Positions 41,483-50,469 of a DNA stretch of 52,973 bases are shown here, in pieces. Position 1 is the stretch's first letter. The number at the start of each line of letters is the position of its first letter. A program made the translations under genes and the position numbers. The stretch is from an uncultured Alistipes sp. (GTDB taxonomy: Bacteria; Bacteroidota; Bacteroidia; Bacteroidales; Rikenellaceae), in assembly GCA_944320985.1 (NCBI GenBank), contig CALUJN010000065.1, forward strand, positions 1 through 52,973, read 5' to 3'. The notes under the pieces are model-generated. The model searched no databases. It saw only the letters and a list, made by a program, of their open reading frames with translations, and was not told where the DNA came from.

Positions 41483-43270
41483 TTACTTGATAAGATTGTA
41501 TGCCAGGTCGAAACGGATCGGACAATCGAGCGTCTTGTCGTCCGTGGAGGCACCCTGGAATACACCGAACGAGTTGGAGTATAGACTGTATGCCTCGGGG
41601 CCGATGTAGACGGTTCGGTTGGCGACCGCATCCCAGTTGACAGCCTTCTTCCAGGCTTTGTACCCCGCCTGGAAAGCGGCCAGATCTTCTGCCTGAATGT
41701 TGCCTTGCTCGTCCTTCGACGGCAGAGAGGGATAGACGGCTCCGGCAGCCTCCTTGACCTCGATGTAGCTGTTCCAGAGTTGCTGCAGATAGCCCGTGAT
41801 GTTGAGAACGTAGCATCCGCGGCTGCGGTTGACGTATCCGCCGTATGCGAGCGACGTACTGTAGTTCTGCTCGTAGGAGTAGGCGTAGTCGGAGACGGGG
41901 GTCAGCGTCTTGTAATTGGTATAGAGACCCAGACGGTTCGGGGCCGCGTTCATCTCCTCGATGAGCGGCAGAAGCGGGCTTCCGGTACTGCCATCCCCCG
42001 GATTCGGGTCGAGATCGCTCCAATCGTAGCTGCTTCCGGTGAAGTAGATCGACATCCGGGCCTGACTGAAGGCCAGGGTGCGGAAGTTTTTGCCGTCCTT
42101 GGCATTCTCTTCGGCAATGACTTCTTCGAGCCGTGCGAAGAATTCGTGGGTGAAGGTCATCTCGGTGATAGCACCGCCAAGCCCCTCGACCCGCAACTGG
42201 GTGACGGCCTCGCGCGTATCCTCGGCTCCGGCTTCGGGTTCGGGTCCGGGTTCCTGCGCATCCTTCTCCTCGAATGCGACCTCGGGAACCGAGATCTGTG
42301 CATAGTCGTGCTGGATGGAGTTCACCGAGACATTACCGTGCGGGGCATAGGAGTCATAGAAATAGAAGACCATGCCGACGGTATCCTTGATCAGTGACGG
42401 GTCTCCCTCGACGCGGTTTCGGCCGTAGATCGAGAGACCCGAAGCCTCGAGCGACGTGGCGTAGATCGTTCCGGTATTGCTGCCCTGCTTGGTGAGGGCA
42501 TATTGGGGATCCGGATCTGGAGCGATATAGAGCCCTGGGAACTCCTCGAGGAAGTATTCGAGACTGTCGTTCGTATAGATCGTATAGTCATTGTAGTATT
42601 TTTCCCCTTCCTTTTGGAGCATCAGACGTTTGATGTAGTCGCGGCCCTCGTCGGTCGGCGTCATCGTAACGGCGGTGGTGGAAGGATATTTCCCCTCGCC
42701 GCCGAGCGTGAAGCGGAAGAGGGGCTTCTGGGTGTTGACAGTCGACTCGTCGGGGGTGAAATTCAGGTAGAAGGTCGTATCGTTCTTCTCCTTTTTGGTG
42801 ATGTAGTCGTTGCTGAGGATCTCGTATACGGCGAAGTGCTGTTCGGTCAGTGTATCCCGTCCGAAACTCGAGATGCTGAGCAGGATCTGTGCGGAGTCGA
42901 AGATGGGCATGTATCCGAAATACCCTTCGGGTACGGTGTAGTAGCTGACCATCTGGGTGAGGAATCCGGCCGTTCGTTCTCCGAGGGTGTCGTTGATCTG
43001 GGCTCCGAAGTATCCGTAGGAGATGTTGGAGCTGATGACCGAATCGGTCTTGAAGAGCCGGGTTTCGACATATTTCCGGGGATTCAGTCCGTCGATGGTT
43101 TTTGTTCTTCCGTCGATGGTCACGTATCCGGCACGCATCTGCTGATTGTCGGGGATGAGGTTGCCTCCAAGCGTATCGTCCACTTTGGTGCAACTTCCGA
43201 ACGTCAGGGCTCCGACAAGTGCGAGCAGCGCGATGCGGAGCGTACGACGGGCGTTATTGAATCGCTTCAT
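41483..43270 (-). CDS. DUF4270 family lipoprotein
   Basis: Large lipoprotein of a Bacteroidota-specific family. The start is set at MKRFNNARRTLRIALLALVG (43270), with a lipobox at FGSC; the longer upstream frame is a shadow of the preceding gene. The mature part begins TKVDDTLGGNLIPDNQQM, typical of DUF4270, and continues through beta-rich segments (FGYMPIFDSAQILLSI). The first 17 bases overlap the glycogen-synthase-like gene, so the two form a coupled pair. 595 residues. A surface or outer-membrane role is likely, mechanism unknown. Confidence 0.88.
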   Translation of the reverse strand: MKRFNNARRTLRIALLALVGALTFGSCTKVDDTLGGNLIPDNQQMRAGYVTIDGRTKTIDGLNPRKYVETRLFKTDSVISSNISYGYFGAQINDTLGERTAGFLTQMVSYYTVPEGYFGYMPIFDSAQILLSISSFGRDTLTEQHFAVYEILSNDYITKKEKNDTTFYLNFTPDESTVNTQKPLFRFTLGGEGKYPSTTAVTMTPTDEGRDYIKRLMLQKEGEKYYNDYTIYTNDSLEYFLEEFPGLYIAPDPDPQYALTKQGSNTGTIYATSLEASGLSIYGRNRVEGDPSLIKDTVGMVFYFYDSYAPHGNVSVNSIQHDYAQISVPEVAFEEKDAQEPGPEPEAGAEDTREAVTQLRVEGLGGAITEMTFTHEFFARLEEVIAEENAKDGKNFRTLAFSQARMSIYFTGSSYDWSDLDPNPGDGSTGSPLLPLIEEMNAAPNRLGLYTNYKTLTPVSDYAYSYEQNYSTSLAYGGYVNRSRGCYVLNITGYLQQLWNSYIEVKEAAGAVYPSLPSKDEQGNIQAEDLAAFQAGYKAWKKAVNWDAVANRTVYIGPEAYSLYSNSFGVFQGASTDDKTLDCPIRFDLAYNLIK

Positions 43271-44060
43271 AGAATCGGTTGTAATTATCGAAAAAGTCCT
43301 CTGCGTCGGGTTTCTGGTATTCAAGCACGGGTTTTCCGGAGTTCCGGGCCCATTCGAGAACCTTGGGGTCCACGTCTTCGGAAGCCGCGACCACCCCATC
43401 GGCATAATGGATAACGAAACGGCAGAGATTTTCGTATGAAGGGAGGTCGAGAAGGTCGATATTTTTATCTTTGACCCCTTCGCCTGCGATCTTCTCCTTG
43501 AACTGTCTGTCGAGGGTTTCGGGGAATGCGTCGCCGTAGAGGGATACGACGATCTTGACGTCCCGGAAGATGGGATCGTCGGCAAAGACCTTTTTCAGAT
43601 AGACGGGGACGATACCGGCAAACCACCCGTGGCAGTGTACGATCGAGGGGGTCCACCGGAGTTTCTTGACGGTTTCGAGGACTCCGCGGGCGAAGAAGAT
43701 GGCCCGTTCGTCGTTGTCCGGGAAGTAGTTGCCGTCGGGGTCCGTGAGGACGGCCTTTCGGGAGAAGTAGTCGTCGTTGTCGATGAAGTAGATCTGTACG
43801 CGGGCTGCGGGGATCGAGGCGACCTTGATGATGAGCTGATGGTCGTTGTCGTCGATGATGAGGTTCATGCCGGAGAGGCGTATAACCTCGTGCAGCTGGT
43901 GTCTGCGCTCATTGATACACCCGTATCGGGGCATGAAGGTTCGGATTTCGTTTCCGCGCTCCTGCATGGCCTGTATCAGTTCACGGCACAGCCGGGAACC
44001 CTCCGTTTCGGGGAGATAGGGGGTGATTTCCTGACAGACGTACAGAATCTTGTTTGCCAT
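43254..44060 (-). CDS. Glycogen/starch synthase N-terminal-domain-like protein (half-size)
   Basis: Resembles only the N-terminal (GT5) half of glycogen synthases: KILYVCQEITPYLPETEG at the start, then FPDNDERAIFFARGVLE and SIVHCHGWFAGIVPVYLKK. The KTGGL motif expected near residue 15 reads PETEG, and the C-terminal GT-B half is absent; the stop is clean with no continuation in other frames, so this is not a recent frameshift. 268 residues. Such proteins lie beside DUF4270 genes in other Bacteroidota (memory). Transferase activity is doubtful; a lectin-like or regulatory role is possible. Confidence 0.85.
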   Translation of the reverse strand: MANKILYVCQEITPYLPETEGSRLCRELIQAMQERGNEIRTFMPRYGCINERRHQLHEVIRLSGMNLIIDDNDHQLIIKVASIPAARVQIYFIDNDDYFSRKAVLTDPDGNYFPDNDERAIFFARGVLETVKKLRWTPSIVHCHGWFAGIVPVYLKKVFADDPIFRDVKIVVSLYGDAFPETLDRQFKEKIAGEGVKDKNIDLLDLPSYENLCRFVIHYADGVVAASEDVDPKVLEWARNSGKPVLEYQKPDAEDFFDNYNRFYEAIQ

Positions 44061-44081
44061 GTTTCCGGGGGTTTATACCTG

Positions 44082-44089
44082 CAAAGATA
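44082..44089 (-). promoter_or_regulatory. -7 element for the half-size GT5 gene
   Basis: TATCTTTG on the minus strand (44089-44082) matches TAnnTTTG, about 21 nt above the ATG at 44060. No TTTG at the -33 position was seen. Confidence 0.5.
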
Positions 44090-44099
44090 CGAAAAAAAA

Positions 44100-45149
44100 T
44101 TAAAGTATGAGCATGGCGTCGCCGTAAGTCCCGAAGCGGTATCCCTCTTCGCGGGCGATCTTGTATGCGTTCATGATGGTATCGTATCCTCCGAATGCCG
44201 CGACCATCATCAGCTGGGTGGAATAGGGGAGGTGGAAGTTGCTGACCATTGCGTTTGCGACGGTGAAGTCATAGGGTGCGAAGATGAACTTGTTGGTCCA
44301 CCCCTCCATGGGTTTGATCATGCCGTTCGTGGAGACGGCGGTTTCGAGCGTCCGCATGACGGTTGTTCCGATGGCCACGACCTTGTGGTTGGATCGTTTT
44401 GCGTTGTTGACGGCTTCGGAAGCCTCCTCCGATACGAAGAACTGTTCGGAGTCCATCTTGTGCTTCGAGAGGTCCTCGACGTCGACCGTGCGGAAGTTCC
44501 CGAGTCCGACATGGAGCGTCACGAAGGTGCTGTCGATGCCCTTGATCTCCATGCGCTTCATCAGATGTTTCGAGAAGTGCATGCCGGCCGTCGGAGCCGC
44601 CACGGCCCCTTCGTGTTTTGCGAAGATGGTCTGATAGCGTTCGGCGTCTTCGGGTTCGACCTTTTCGCGCACCCACTTGGGCAGCGGGGTTTCGCCCAGA
44701 GCGAAGAGCGCCTTTTTGAACTCCTCGTAGGATCCGTCGAAGAGGAACCGCAGGGTTCGGCCGCGGGAGGTGGTGTTGTCGATGACTTCGGCGACGAGCA
44801 GGTCGTCGTCTCCGAAGTAGAGCTTGTTTCCGATGCGGATCTTGCGGGCGGGGTCTACGAGGACGTCCCAGAGCCGCAGATCGCGGTTGAGTTCGCGGAG
44901 GAGGAAGATTTCGATCTCGGCGCCGGTCTTCTCCTTGTTTCCGTAGAGTCGGGCGGGGAAGACCTTGGTGTCGTTGAAGACGAAGAGGTCCTTTTCGTCG
45001 AAGTATTCGATGATCTCCTTGAAGATGCGGTGTTCGATGGTCCCTTTCGCGCGGTTGATGACCATCAGACGGGATTCGTCACGATTCTCGGCCGGATATT
45101 TGGCCAGCATCTCGGGCGAGAAGTCGTATCCGTATTGCGATAGCTTCAT
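44100..45149 (-). CDS. queA: S-adenosylmethionine:tRNA ribosyltransferase-isomerase
   Basis: Penultimate enzyme of queuosine synthesis, moving the ribosyl part of SAM onto preQ1 in tRNA. Conserved segments include [47 protein letters not shown] and [15 protein letters not shown]. The end reads [13 protein letters not shown], as usual for QueA. 349 residues. A long inverted repeat separates it from truB (45159-45210). Confidence 0.97.
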   Translation of the reverse strand: MKLSQYGYDFSPEMLAKYPAENRDESRLMVINRAKGTIEHRIFKEIIEYFDEKDLFVFNDTKVFPARLYGNKEKTGAEIEIFLLRELNRDLRLWDVLVDPARKIRIGNKLYFGDDDLLVAEVIDNTTSRGRTLRFLFDGSYEEFKKALFALGETPLPKWVREKVEPEDAERYQTIFAKHEGAVAAPTAGMHFSKHLMKRMEIKGIDSTFVTLHVGLGNFRTVDVEDLSKHKMDSEQFFVSEEASEAVNNAKRSNHKVVAIGTTVMRTLETAVSTNGMIKPMEGWTNKFIFAPYDFTVANAMVSNFHLPYSTQLMMVAAFGGYDTIMNAYKIAREEGYRFGTYGDAMLIL

Positions 45150-45158
45150 AATAAAAAC

Positions 45159-45210
45159 GCTTTTTACGTTCAGAACATAAGACAGATTAAATCCTATACG
45201 TAAAAAAAGC
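45159..45210 (-). promoter_or_regulatory. Inverted repeat between truB and queA
   Basis: GCTTTTTACG (45159-45168) pairs with the arm at 45199-45210 (CGTAAAAAAAGC) with slight length mismatch. On the minus strand the stem begins at the truB stop and ends 9 nt above the queA ATG, followed by GTTTTTATT. It could be a terminator or an attenuator; I saw no clear preQ1 riboswitch sequence. Confidence 0.4.
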
Positions 45211-45926
45211 TATTTTGTTTCAAGATTTTGCAAATTTTCAAGGAATTCGTCGAGCGTGTGGGCGTTTTCGAGGGTGAAGCCGCCGCTTCGGGTTCTTCGG
45301 AGGGCTGTCAGATGGGCTCCGCTCTGCAGGGCGATGCCGATTTCGTGTGCGAGCGAGCGGATGTAGGTACCCTTGCTGCAACGCACGCGGATGCGGATCT
45401 TCGGGAGGTCACACTCCAGGAGCTCCATCTCGTAGATCGTGATCAGGGCCTGTCGTACCGTCACCTCCTCGCCGGCCCGGGCAAGTTCGTAGGCGCGTGT
45501 GCCCTCGATCTTTTTGGCCGAGTAGACGGGCGGGGTCTGGAGGCGTTCTCCGGTCAGAGAGCGCAACGCCTCCTCGACGGCTTCACGGGTAATATGTTCC
45601 CAGGGATAGGTGCAGTCGATTTCGTGTTCGAGGTCGTAGCTGGGCGTCGTGGCGCCGAGCATGACATCGGCCACATACTCCTTCTCTTCGGCCTGCAGGG
45701 CGTCCACCATCTTGGTGGCGCGGCCGATGCAGACGAGCAGGATGCCTGTGGCCAGTGGATCGAGCGTCCCGGCATGTCCGACCTTGATGCGACGGTATCC
45801 GAGTTTACGGAGCGAGAACTTGATTTTCCGCACCACATCGGTTGATGTCCAGCGCAGGGGTTTGTCCAGCACGGCGATGTATCCCTCCTCGAAGTTGATG
45901 CCGTGCAGTTCGAGCTGTTCTTTCAT
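45210..45926 (-). CDS. truB: tRNA pseudouridine(55) synthase
   Basis: Makes pseudouridine-55 in the T loop of tRNAs. The motif GYIAVLDKPLRWTSTDVV is followed by KVGHAGTLDPLATGILLVCIG, with the catalytic Asp in TLDPLA. CSKGTYIRSLAHEIG is the second signature. The start is taken at [15 protein letters not shown] (45926), where ATG and the uppP stop share a base (TGATG). 238 residues. Part of the ftsX-DUF3098-uppP-truB-queA run. Confidence 0.97.
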   Translation of the reverse strand: MKEQLELHGINFEEGYIAVLDKPLRWTSTDVVRKIKFSLRKLGYRRIKVGHAGTLDPLATGILLVCIGRATKMVDALQAEEKEYVADVMLGATTPSYDLEHEIDCTYPWEHITREAVEEALRSLTGERLQTPPVYSAKKIEGTRAYELARAGEEVTVRQALITIYEMELLECDLPKIRIRVRCSKGTYIRSLAHEIGIALQSGAHLTALRRTRSGGFTLENAHTLDEFLENLQNLETK

Positions 45927-46717
45927 CAGCAGAGATAACTTGCGATGGAGACGATTCCGGCCACGGCACAGTAGACGGCGAACCAGATGAGTCTTCCACG
46001 TTTGATGATTTCGAGCATGAAACGGCAGGCCAGGCATCCGGTGATGAACGAGGCGATGAATCCTGCGGCGAGGGGCCCGGTTGCGACACCTGCTGTCAGT
46101 TCGCCCTTTGCGGCTTCGAGGAGTGTTTCGCCGAGAATCGGGGCCAGGACCATGAGGAACGAGAACTGGGCCACGGCGGCCTTTTTGTTGCCGAGGAGCA
46201 GTCCGGTGGCGATGGTCGATCCGGACCGGGACAAACCTGGCATGGCGGCACAGGCCTGGGCCACGCCGATGATCAGGGCGTCGCGATAGGAGATCGACTC
46301 TTTCTGCCGGGGTTTTGCGTAGTAGGCGAATGCGAGCAGAGCGGCCGTAAGCAGGAGCATGGCTCCGACGACGGCCAGGATGTACGGGGCGTTGAGCAGG
46401 GCGTCGATCCGATCCTTGAGCAGGAATCCGACGATGCCGATGGGGATCATCGAGACGACGATCTTGAGGATATAGGCCTGTTCGTCGTTGAAGTGTCGGG
46501 AGAACAGCCCCTTGAGGAGCTGGCGGATCTGACTCCAGAGGACAACGATCGTGCTGAGGACCGTAGCGGCGTGGAGGGCGACATCGAACGTGAGGTTCTC
46601 TTCGATCTCGACGCCGAGGAGCTCCTTGGCGATCTGGAGGTGCCCGCTGCTCGAGACGGGGAGGAACTCGGTGATACCCTGTACGATGCCGAGCAGGATG
46701 GCTTGTAACGTATCCAT
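45926..46717 (-). CDS. uppP: Undecaprenyl-diphosphate phosphatase
   Basis: Polytopic membrane enzyme (BacA/UppP) that recycles undecaprenyl pyrophosphate, the lipid carrier used by Mur[21 protein letters not shown] and [16 protein letters not shown] are the two family motifs with catalytic Glu, Ser and Arg. About eight helices, 263 residues. The start is at [10 protein letters not shown]. It overlaps truB by one base and lies 4 bases after DUF3098. Confidence 0.96.
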   Translation of the reverse strand: MDTLQAILLGIVQGITEFLPVSSSGHLQIAKELLGVEIEENLTFDVALHAATVLSTIVVLWSQIRQLLKGLFSRHFNDEQAYILKIVVSMIPIGIVGFLLKDRIDALLNAPYILAVVGAMLLLTAALLAFAYYAKPRQKESISYRDALIIGVAQACAAMPGLSRSGSTIATGLLLGNKKAAVAQFSFLMVLAPILGETLLEAAKGELTAGVATGPLAAGFIASFITGCLACRFMLEIIKRGRLIWFAVYCAVAGIVSIASYLC

Positions 46718-46721
46718 TGTT

Positions 46722-46982
46722 TTATTCGAAACGTTTCATGATGGCATAGATCTCGAAGGCGAAGCCACCGATGACAAGGATCGGGGCGAGGGTGATTCTC
46801 CGCCAGGAGAACATCGCGTAATTGAATTCGTCGGGAGAGTCGCTGCCGCCTCCGGCCATGAGGAGGAATCCGAGGAGGATGACGGCGAATCCGATGGCCA
46901 GCAGGATATAGTTCTTGTGTGAAAGGGGCATGCGCGGATTTTCGGGTTTCTGGTCCGGAGTTCTGGACTGATCTTTTTTCAT
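46722..46982 (-). CDS. DUF3098 family membrane protein
   Basis: An 86-residue protein with a short hydrophilic N-terminus and two hydrophobic helices ([19 protein letters not shown] and [20 protein letters not shown]). DUF3098 proteins sit next to FtsX in Bacteroidota, and here ftsX ends directly at its start. Function unknown; membership of an envelope or division cluster is inferred from position. Confidence 0.88.
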   Translation of the reverse strand: MKKDQSRTPDQKPENPRMPLSHKNYILLAIGFAVILLGFLLMAGGGSDSPDEFNYAMFSWRRITLAPILVIGGFAFEIYAIMKRFE

Positions 46983-47864
46983 TTAATATAGGTATATCTT
47001 GTTAGACTTCATGTTGACGAATTTGTTGAGAGCCGCGAAGGTAAAGAGTCCGGAGATGAGCACGCCGCCGAGGATCATTCCTGCGAGGATGCAGGCGATC
47101 TTTTCGATTTCGGCGAAGGTCACGAATTCGGGCACGGCTTCGTTGAGTCCGTAGACGGCCAGCGCGAAGAGCAGCGAGGCGGCCACGCCGGCCAGTACGC
47201 CCTGGGTGATGCTGCTCTTTAGGAAAGGCTTCATGATGAACCACTTGGTAGCCCCGACGAGCTTCATGGTGTTGATCAGATAGCGTTTCGAGAAGATGGC
47301 CAGACGGATGGTGTTGCTCAACAGGATGAGCGAGATGATGAGCAGCGCGCCGCCGAAGAGGATCAGAACGAGGCGGATCTTGCTGACCGTTGCATGGAGT
47401 CGGTCGGCGACCTGTGCGGGGTACGAAACTCTCTCCACGCCGGGGATCCGTTCGATGGCGCCGATCAGGTCGTCGCGCAGCGCCTGGTCGGCCGAAGCGG
47501 CCGTGAGGGTGAGTTCAAAGGAGTCGAGCAGGGGATTTTCGGGGAGGACCTCCTCGAATTCGGCCCCGAACATCTTGCGGAATTCGGCATCCTCGGCCTT
47601 GGCTTCCCGGGAGGAGAATTCGATCGTGGCGATGAGATCCTCGGCTGCGAGCCGCGTCTCGATCTCGGCACGCTGTTCGTCGGAGAGGTCGTTCGTCAGC
47701 TCCACGGTGACGGCGATGCTCTCCTGGAGGGTTCGGGCGACCTTCAGGGCCGCGGTCATCAGATAGCCGACCGATCCCAGCAGAAAGAGCACGAGCGTGA
47801 TGCTGACCGTCGAAACGATGTAGGAGTTCCGAACCTTGCGTTTGAGTCTTTTGTCATCCTTCAT
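46983..47864 (-). CDS. ftsX: Cell division/ABC permease protein FtsX
   Basis: Four-helix membrane protein of the FtsEX complex, which regulates peptidoglycan hydrolases. The N-terminal helix is VSTVSITLVLFLLGSVGYLM, followed by a periplasmic domain (VTVELTNDLSDEQRAEIETR onward) and three C-terminal helices with the ICL IKLVGATKWFIMKPFLKSSI-type segment (here MKLVGATKWFIM). The start is set at MKDDKRLKRKVR (47864). 293 residues. No ftsE lies in the window. It overlaps yfhO by 11 bases and abuts DUF3098. Confidence 0.93.
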   Translation of the reverse strand: MKDDKRLKRKVRNSYIVSTVSITLVLFLLGSVGYLMTAALKVARTLQESIAVTVELTNDLSDEQRAEIETRLAAEDLIATIEFSSREAKAEDAEFRKMFGAEFEEVLPENPLLDSFELTLTAASADQALRDDLIGAIERIPGVERVSYPAQVADRLHATVSKIRLVLILFGGALLIISLILLSNTIRLAIFSKRYLINTMKLVGATKWFIMKPFLKSSITQGVLAGVAASLLFALAVYGLNEAVPEFVTFAEIEKIACILAGMILGGVLISGLFTFAALNKFVNMKSNKIYLY

Positions 47865-50382
47865 GGCTGTCACGTTTTTTCTTGCACAGGGCATAGACGA
47901 TGGCTGCGAGAGCGCCGAGGAGGATCAGCGCCGAGCAACATCCGGTGACGGCCTCGACGGTCGTCCAGCCGGGGGCGCGGAACCTCCATTCGACGACGTG
48001 CTCCCCGGCCGGGAGACGCATGGCCCGCAGCACGTAGTTGGCGCGGAAATAGGGGGCCTCCACGCCGTCGACACAGGCCGTCCACCCCTTGTCGTAGAAG
48101 ATTTCGGAGAAGACCGCTATGGCCTCTTCGGGTGCGGAATATTCGTACCGGAGGTAATTGGGGCGATACTCCTTCAGGTCGATTCGAGCCGATTCGCCGC
48201 TTCCGAGGGGCATCGGACGGGAGATGGCCTCCCCGGCTGATGCGCGCTGGGCTTCGGCCACGACGGCCGTCGTGCGGAGGTCGACCTTCTCCAGCAGGTC
48301 GATCTCCTCGCGAGCCGAGGCGGCGAAGGCGACCGAGTCGACGAACCAGGCGGCCCCGAATGCCGACATGCGGCGTTGTGCCTGCGGTTGCCCGTCCTCT
48401 CCGGGGACGATCACATAACGGGTGTTGAGCATGTCGAGCACCTTGGGATTCAGATCGTTCAGATAGCGGTCGATCAGATCCTGATAACGGGCCAGTTTGG
48501 CGCCGTGGTATCCGCCCACGGAGCGGTGGAAATAGGAGGTTGTGGCGTCGTTGAAGGGGCTGACGGTGAGGTTCAGCACGCGATAACCGGGCTCCTTGTC
48601 CTCGAGGATGGCCAGATCGGCGGACGAAGGGGTTACTTGCGTGTGTCGGGGCGTAACGAAATCCTCCGAGGAGAGGAATCGCAGATCCACGGGTACGAGA
48701 TCCAGCAGCATCACTCCGGCCAATGCGGCGATCATCGCTCCGCGGTTGATCTTGCGCAGTCCCCACAAGGCGACACACCCGGCAGCCAGGAGGATCATGA
48801 CCAGCGAACGCCAGGCGTCGGCCTGCATCATCTGCTGCCGGTCGGCGGCCATGGCCCGGGCCACGGCGTCACCCCACTCGACATCCATGCCGCGGTCGAT
48901 GTAGGATTGGAGCCCGTTTGCGGCGAATACCTGCCGGAAGGTTTCGGCCATCTGATCGGCGCTTGCCGCGCGTCCGAAGTCGAAGAGAGCCCCTCCGGCC
49001 ACGGCGAAGAGCAGACAGAGCCCCCCGGAGATACCGGCCGCCCAGGCAATTCCTCTCCAGAACCGTTCCCGGGGCACCTCTTCTTTCCAGAGGCGCATCA
49101 GGGCGAAGGCTCCCAACAGGGGCACGGCCCACTGCAGGATGACGAGGGTCATCGAGACGGTTCTGAATTTGTTGTATCCCGGGAGATAGCGGAAGGCCAT
49201 TTCGGTGAATCCCATGAAGTTGCGCCCCCAGGCCAACAGCAGCATCAGCAGACAGACGGCAAGAATCCACCACTTGTTGCGTCCGCGGGCCCAGACGATG
49301 CCCAGTATGGCGAGAAAGATGGCCGCGGCGCCGAGGTAGGTCGGACCGGCGGTGTAGGGTTGCTCGCCCCAATAGGCCGGGAGTTGGCCGGCCCAGCTGC
49401 CGAGCGACGGGGCGCCCAGCTGGCGGCCGATGTCGGTAAGTTCCGCGGCGGTCTGTCCGTCGGCGGGGAACGTCGCGGCGGACTCGCGTCCCATGAAGTC
49501 GGGGACAAGCAGGTTGAAACTCTCGGCCTTTCCGTAGCTCCAGGCCGTGGCGTAGTCGAGATCAAGGCCTCGATTGTCGGATTCGGAGGCCGTGGTGAGC
49601 TCCGACCCTCCGCGGATGGTCTCTTTGGAGTGTTGGGCCGTGTACCAGAGGGGTGCGAAGTTCGATCCCAAGGCCAACAGCCCGGCTGCGGCCAGCACGG
49701 CCGTACGTTGGAGGAACTCCCCGGTGCGTTTTCCCCGCATCGCAACGATGCCCTCGCTGATCCAAAATGCGGCTATGGCTACCAGGAAATAGTAGGTGAT
49801 CTGCGGGTGGTTTGCTCCGATCTCGAGCGAGGTGGCCAGCGCCGTAACGACCGCTCCGGCCCACATGTTTCCGCGCAGGACCATCCAGGCGCCGCCCATC
49901 ATCAGCGGAGCATAGACCAGGGCCCACATCTTGGTGATGTGCCCGGCGCCGATAATCAGCAGGAAATAGGTCGAGAAGCCGTATGCGAGGGCGGGAACGA
50001 TCCCGACCCAGGGGTTGACGCCTCCGATGAGCAGCATGATCCAGAATGCGGCCATGGCGAAGAAGAGGAAGGCCGCAGGTGTGTCGATCCAGGTGAAGAC
50101 CTTTCCGACATATGTCTTGACGAATTGTGCGGGGTAGGCGATGTTGATCAGGTAGGCGGGCATGCCTCCGAACATGCCGCCGGTCCATTGAGGATCCTCG
50201 CCGGTTTGTGCGCGCATCTTATAGATGTCTCCGGACATGCCCTTGTACTGTACGACGTCGTGCTGCGGGAGGACCTCTCCGCGGAACTGCGGGGCGCAGT
50301 AGAGGGCTGCGGTGACGAAAAAGATCACGAGCGCCGCGGCTGCCGGGAGCAGTTTGGCGAAGGTTGCTTTGGGAAAATTCAT
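47854..50382 (-). CDS. YfhO family multi-spanning membrane protein
   Basis: An 842-residue membrane protein related to the YfhO family (GT-C-like glycosyltransferases, linked to lipoteichoic-acid glycosylation in Firmicutes). About twelve helices in the first 560 residues include LVIFFVTAALYCAPQF, VPALAYGFSTYFLLIIGAGH and WAVPLLGAFALMRLW. The C-terminal part is soluble and ends with more helices (VTGCCSALILLGALAAIVYA). It begins the operon with ftsX; a -7 element on the minus strand (CAAAGGTA at 50406-50413, plus) lies above it. Substrate unknown. Confidence 0.88.
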   Translation of the reverse strand: MNFPKATFAKLLPAAAALVIFFVTAALYCAPQFRGEVLPQHDVVQYKGMSGDIYKMRAQTGEDPQWTGGMFGGMPAYLINIAYPAQFVKTYVGKVFTWIDTPAAFLFFAMAAFWIMLLIGGVNPWVGIVPALAYGFSTYFLLIIGAGHITKMWALVYAPLMMGGAWMVLRGNMWAGAVVTALATSLEIGANHPQITYYFLVAIAAFWISEGIVAMRGKRTGEFLQRTAVLAAAGLLALGSNFAPLWYTAQHSKETIRGGSELTTASESDNRGLDLDYATAWSYGKAESFNLLVPDFMGRESAATFPADGQTAAELTDIGRQLGAPSLGSWAGQLPAYWGEQPYTAGPTYLGAAAIFLAILGIVWARGRNKWWILAVCLLMLLLAWGRNFMGFTEMAFRYLPGYNKFRTVSMTLVILQWAVPLLGAFALMRLWKEEVPRERFWRGIAWAAGISGGLCLLFAVAGGALFDFGRAASADQMAETFRQVFAANGLQSYIDRGMDVEWGDAVARAMAADRQQMMQADAWRSLVMILLAAGCVALWGLRKINRGAMIAALAGVMLLDLVPVDLRFLSSEDFVTPRHTQVTPSSADLAILEDKEPGYRVLNLTVSPFNDATTSYFHRSVGGYHGAKLARYQDLIDRYLNDLNPKVLDMLNTRYVIVPGEDGQPQAQRRMSAFGAAWFVDSVAFAASAREEIDLLEKVDLRTTAVVAEAQRASAGEAISRPMPLGSGESARIDLKEYRPNYLRYEYSAPEEAIAVFSEIFYDKGWTACVDGVEAPYFRANYVLRAMRLPAGEHVVEWRFRAPGWTTVEAVTGCCSALILLGALAAIVYALCKKKRDSHEG

Positions 50383-50405
50383 TTCATCGAGTCTTTACCG
50401 AAGGC

Positions 50406-50464
50406 CAAAGGTACGAAAAAAGCGTGAGAGTCCGTGCCTTGATTGGGAAAAATGACTATCTTTG
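50406..50464. promoter_or_regulatory. Divergent -7 elements between yfhO and the polyprenyl synthase
   Basis: Minus strand TACCTTTG (50413-50406) is about 24 nt above the yfhO start. Plus strand TATCTTTG (50457-50464) ends only 5 nt before the polyprenyl-synthase ATG (50470). -33 boxes are weak on both sides. Confidence 0.55.
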
Positions 50465-50469
50465 CAATT

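Noticed and set aside
45159-45210. preQ1 riboswitch before queA
   Set aside because: I looked for the conserved preQ1 aptamer pattern and did not find it; the inverted repeat alone is not enough.
48376-50427. 683-codon antisense frame over yfhO
   Set aside because: Shadow of a long membrane-protein gene; Gly/His/Asp-rich composition typical of antisense artefacts.
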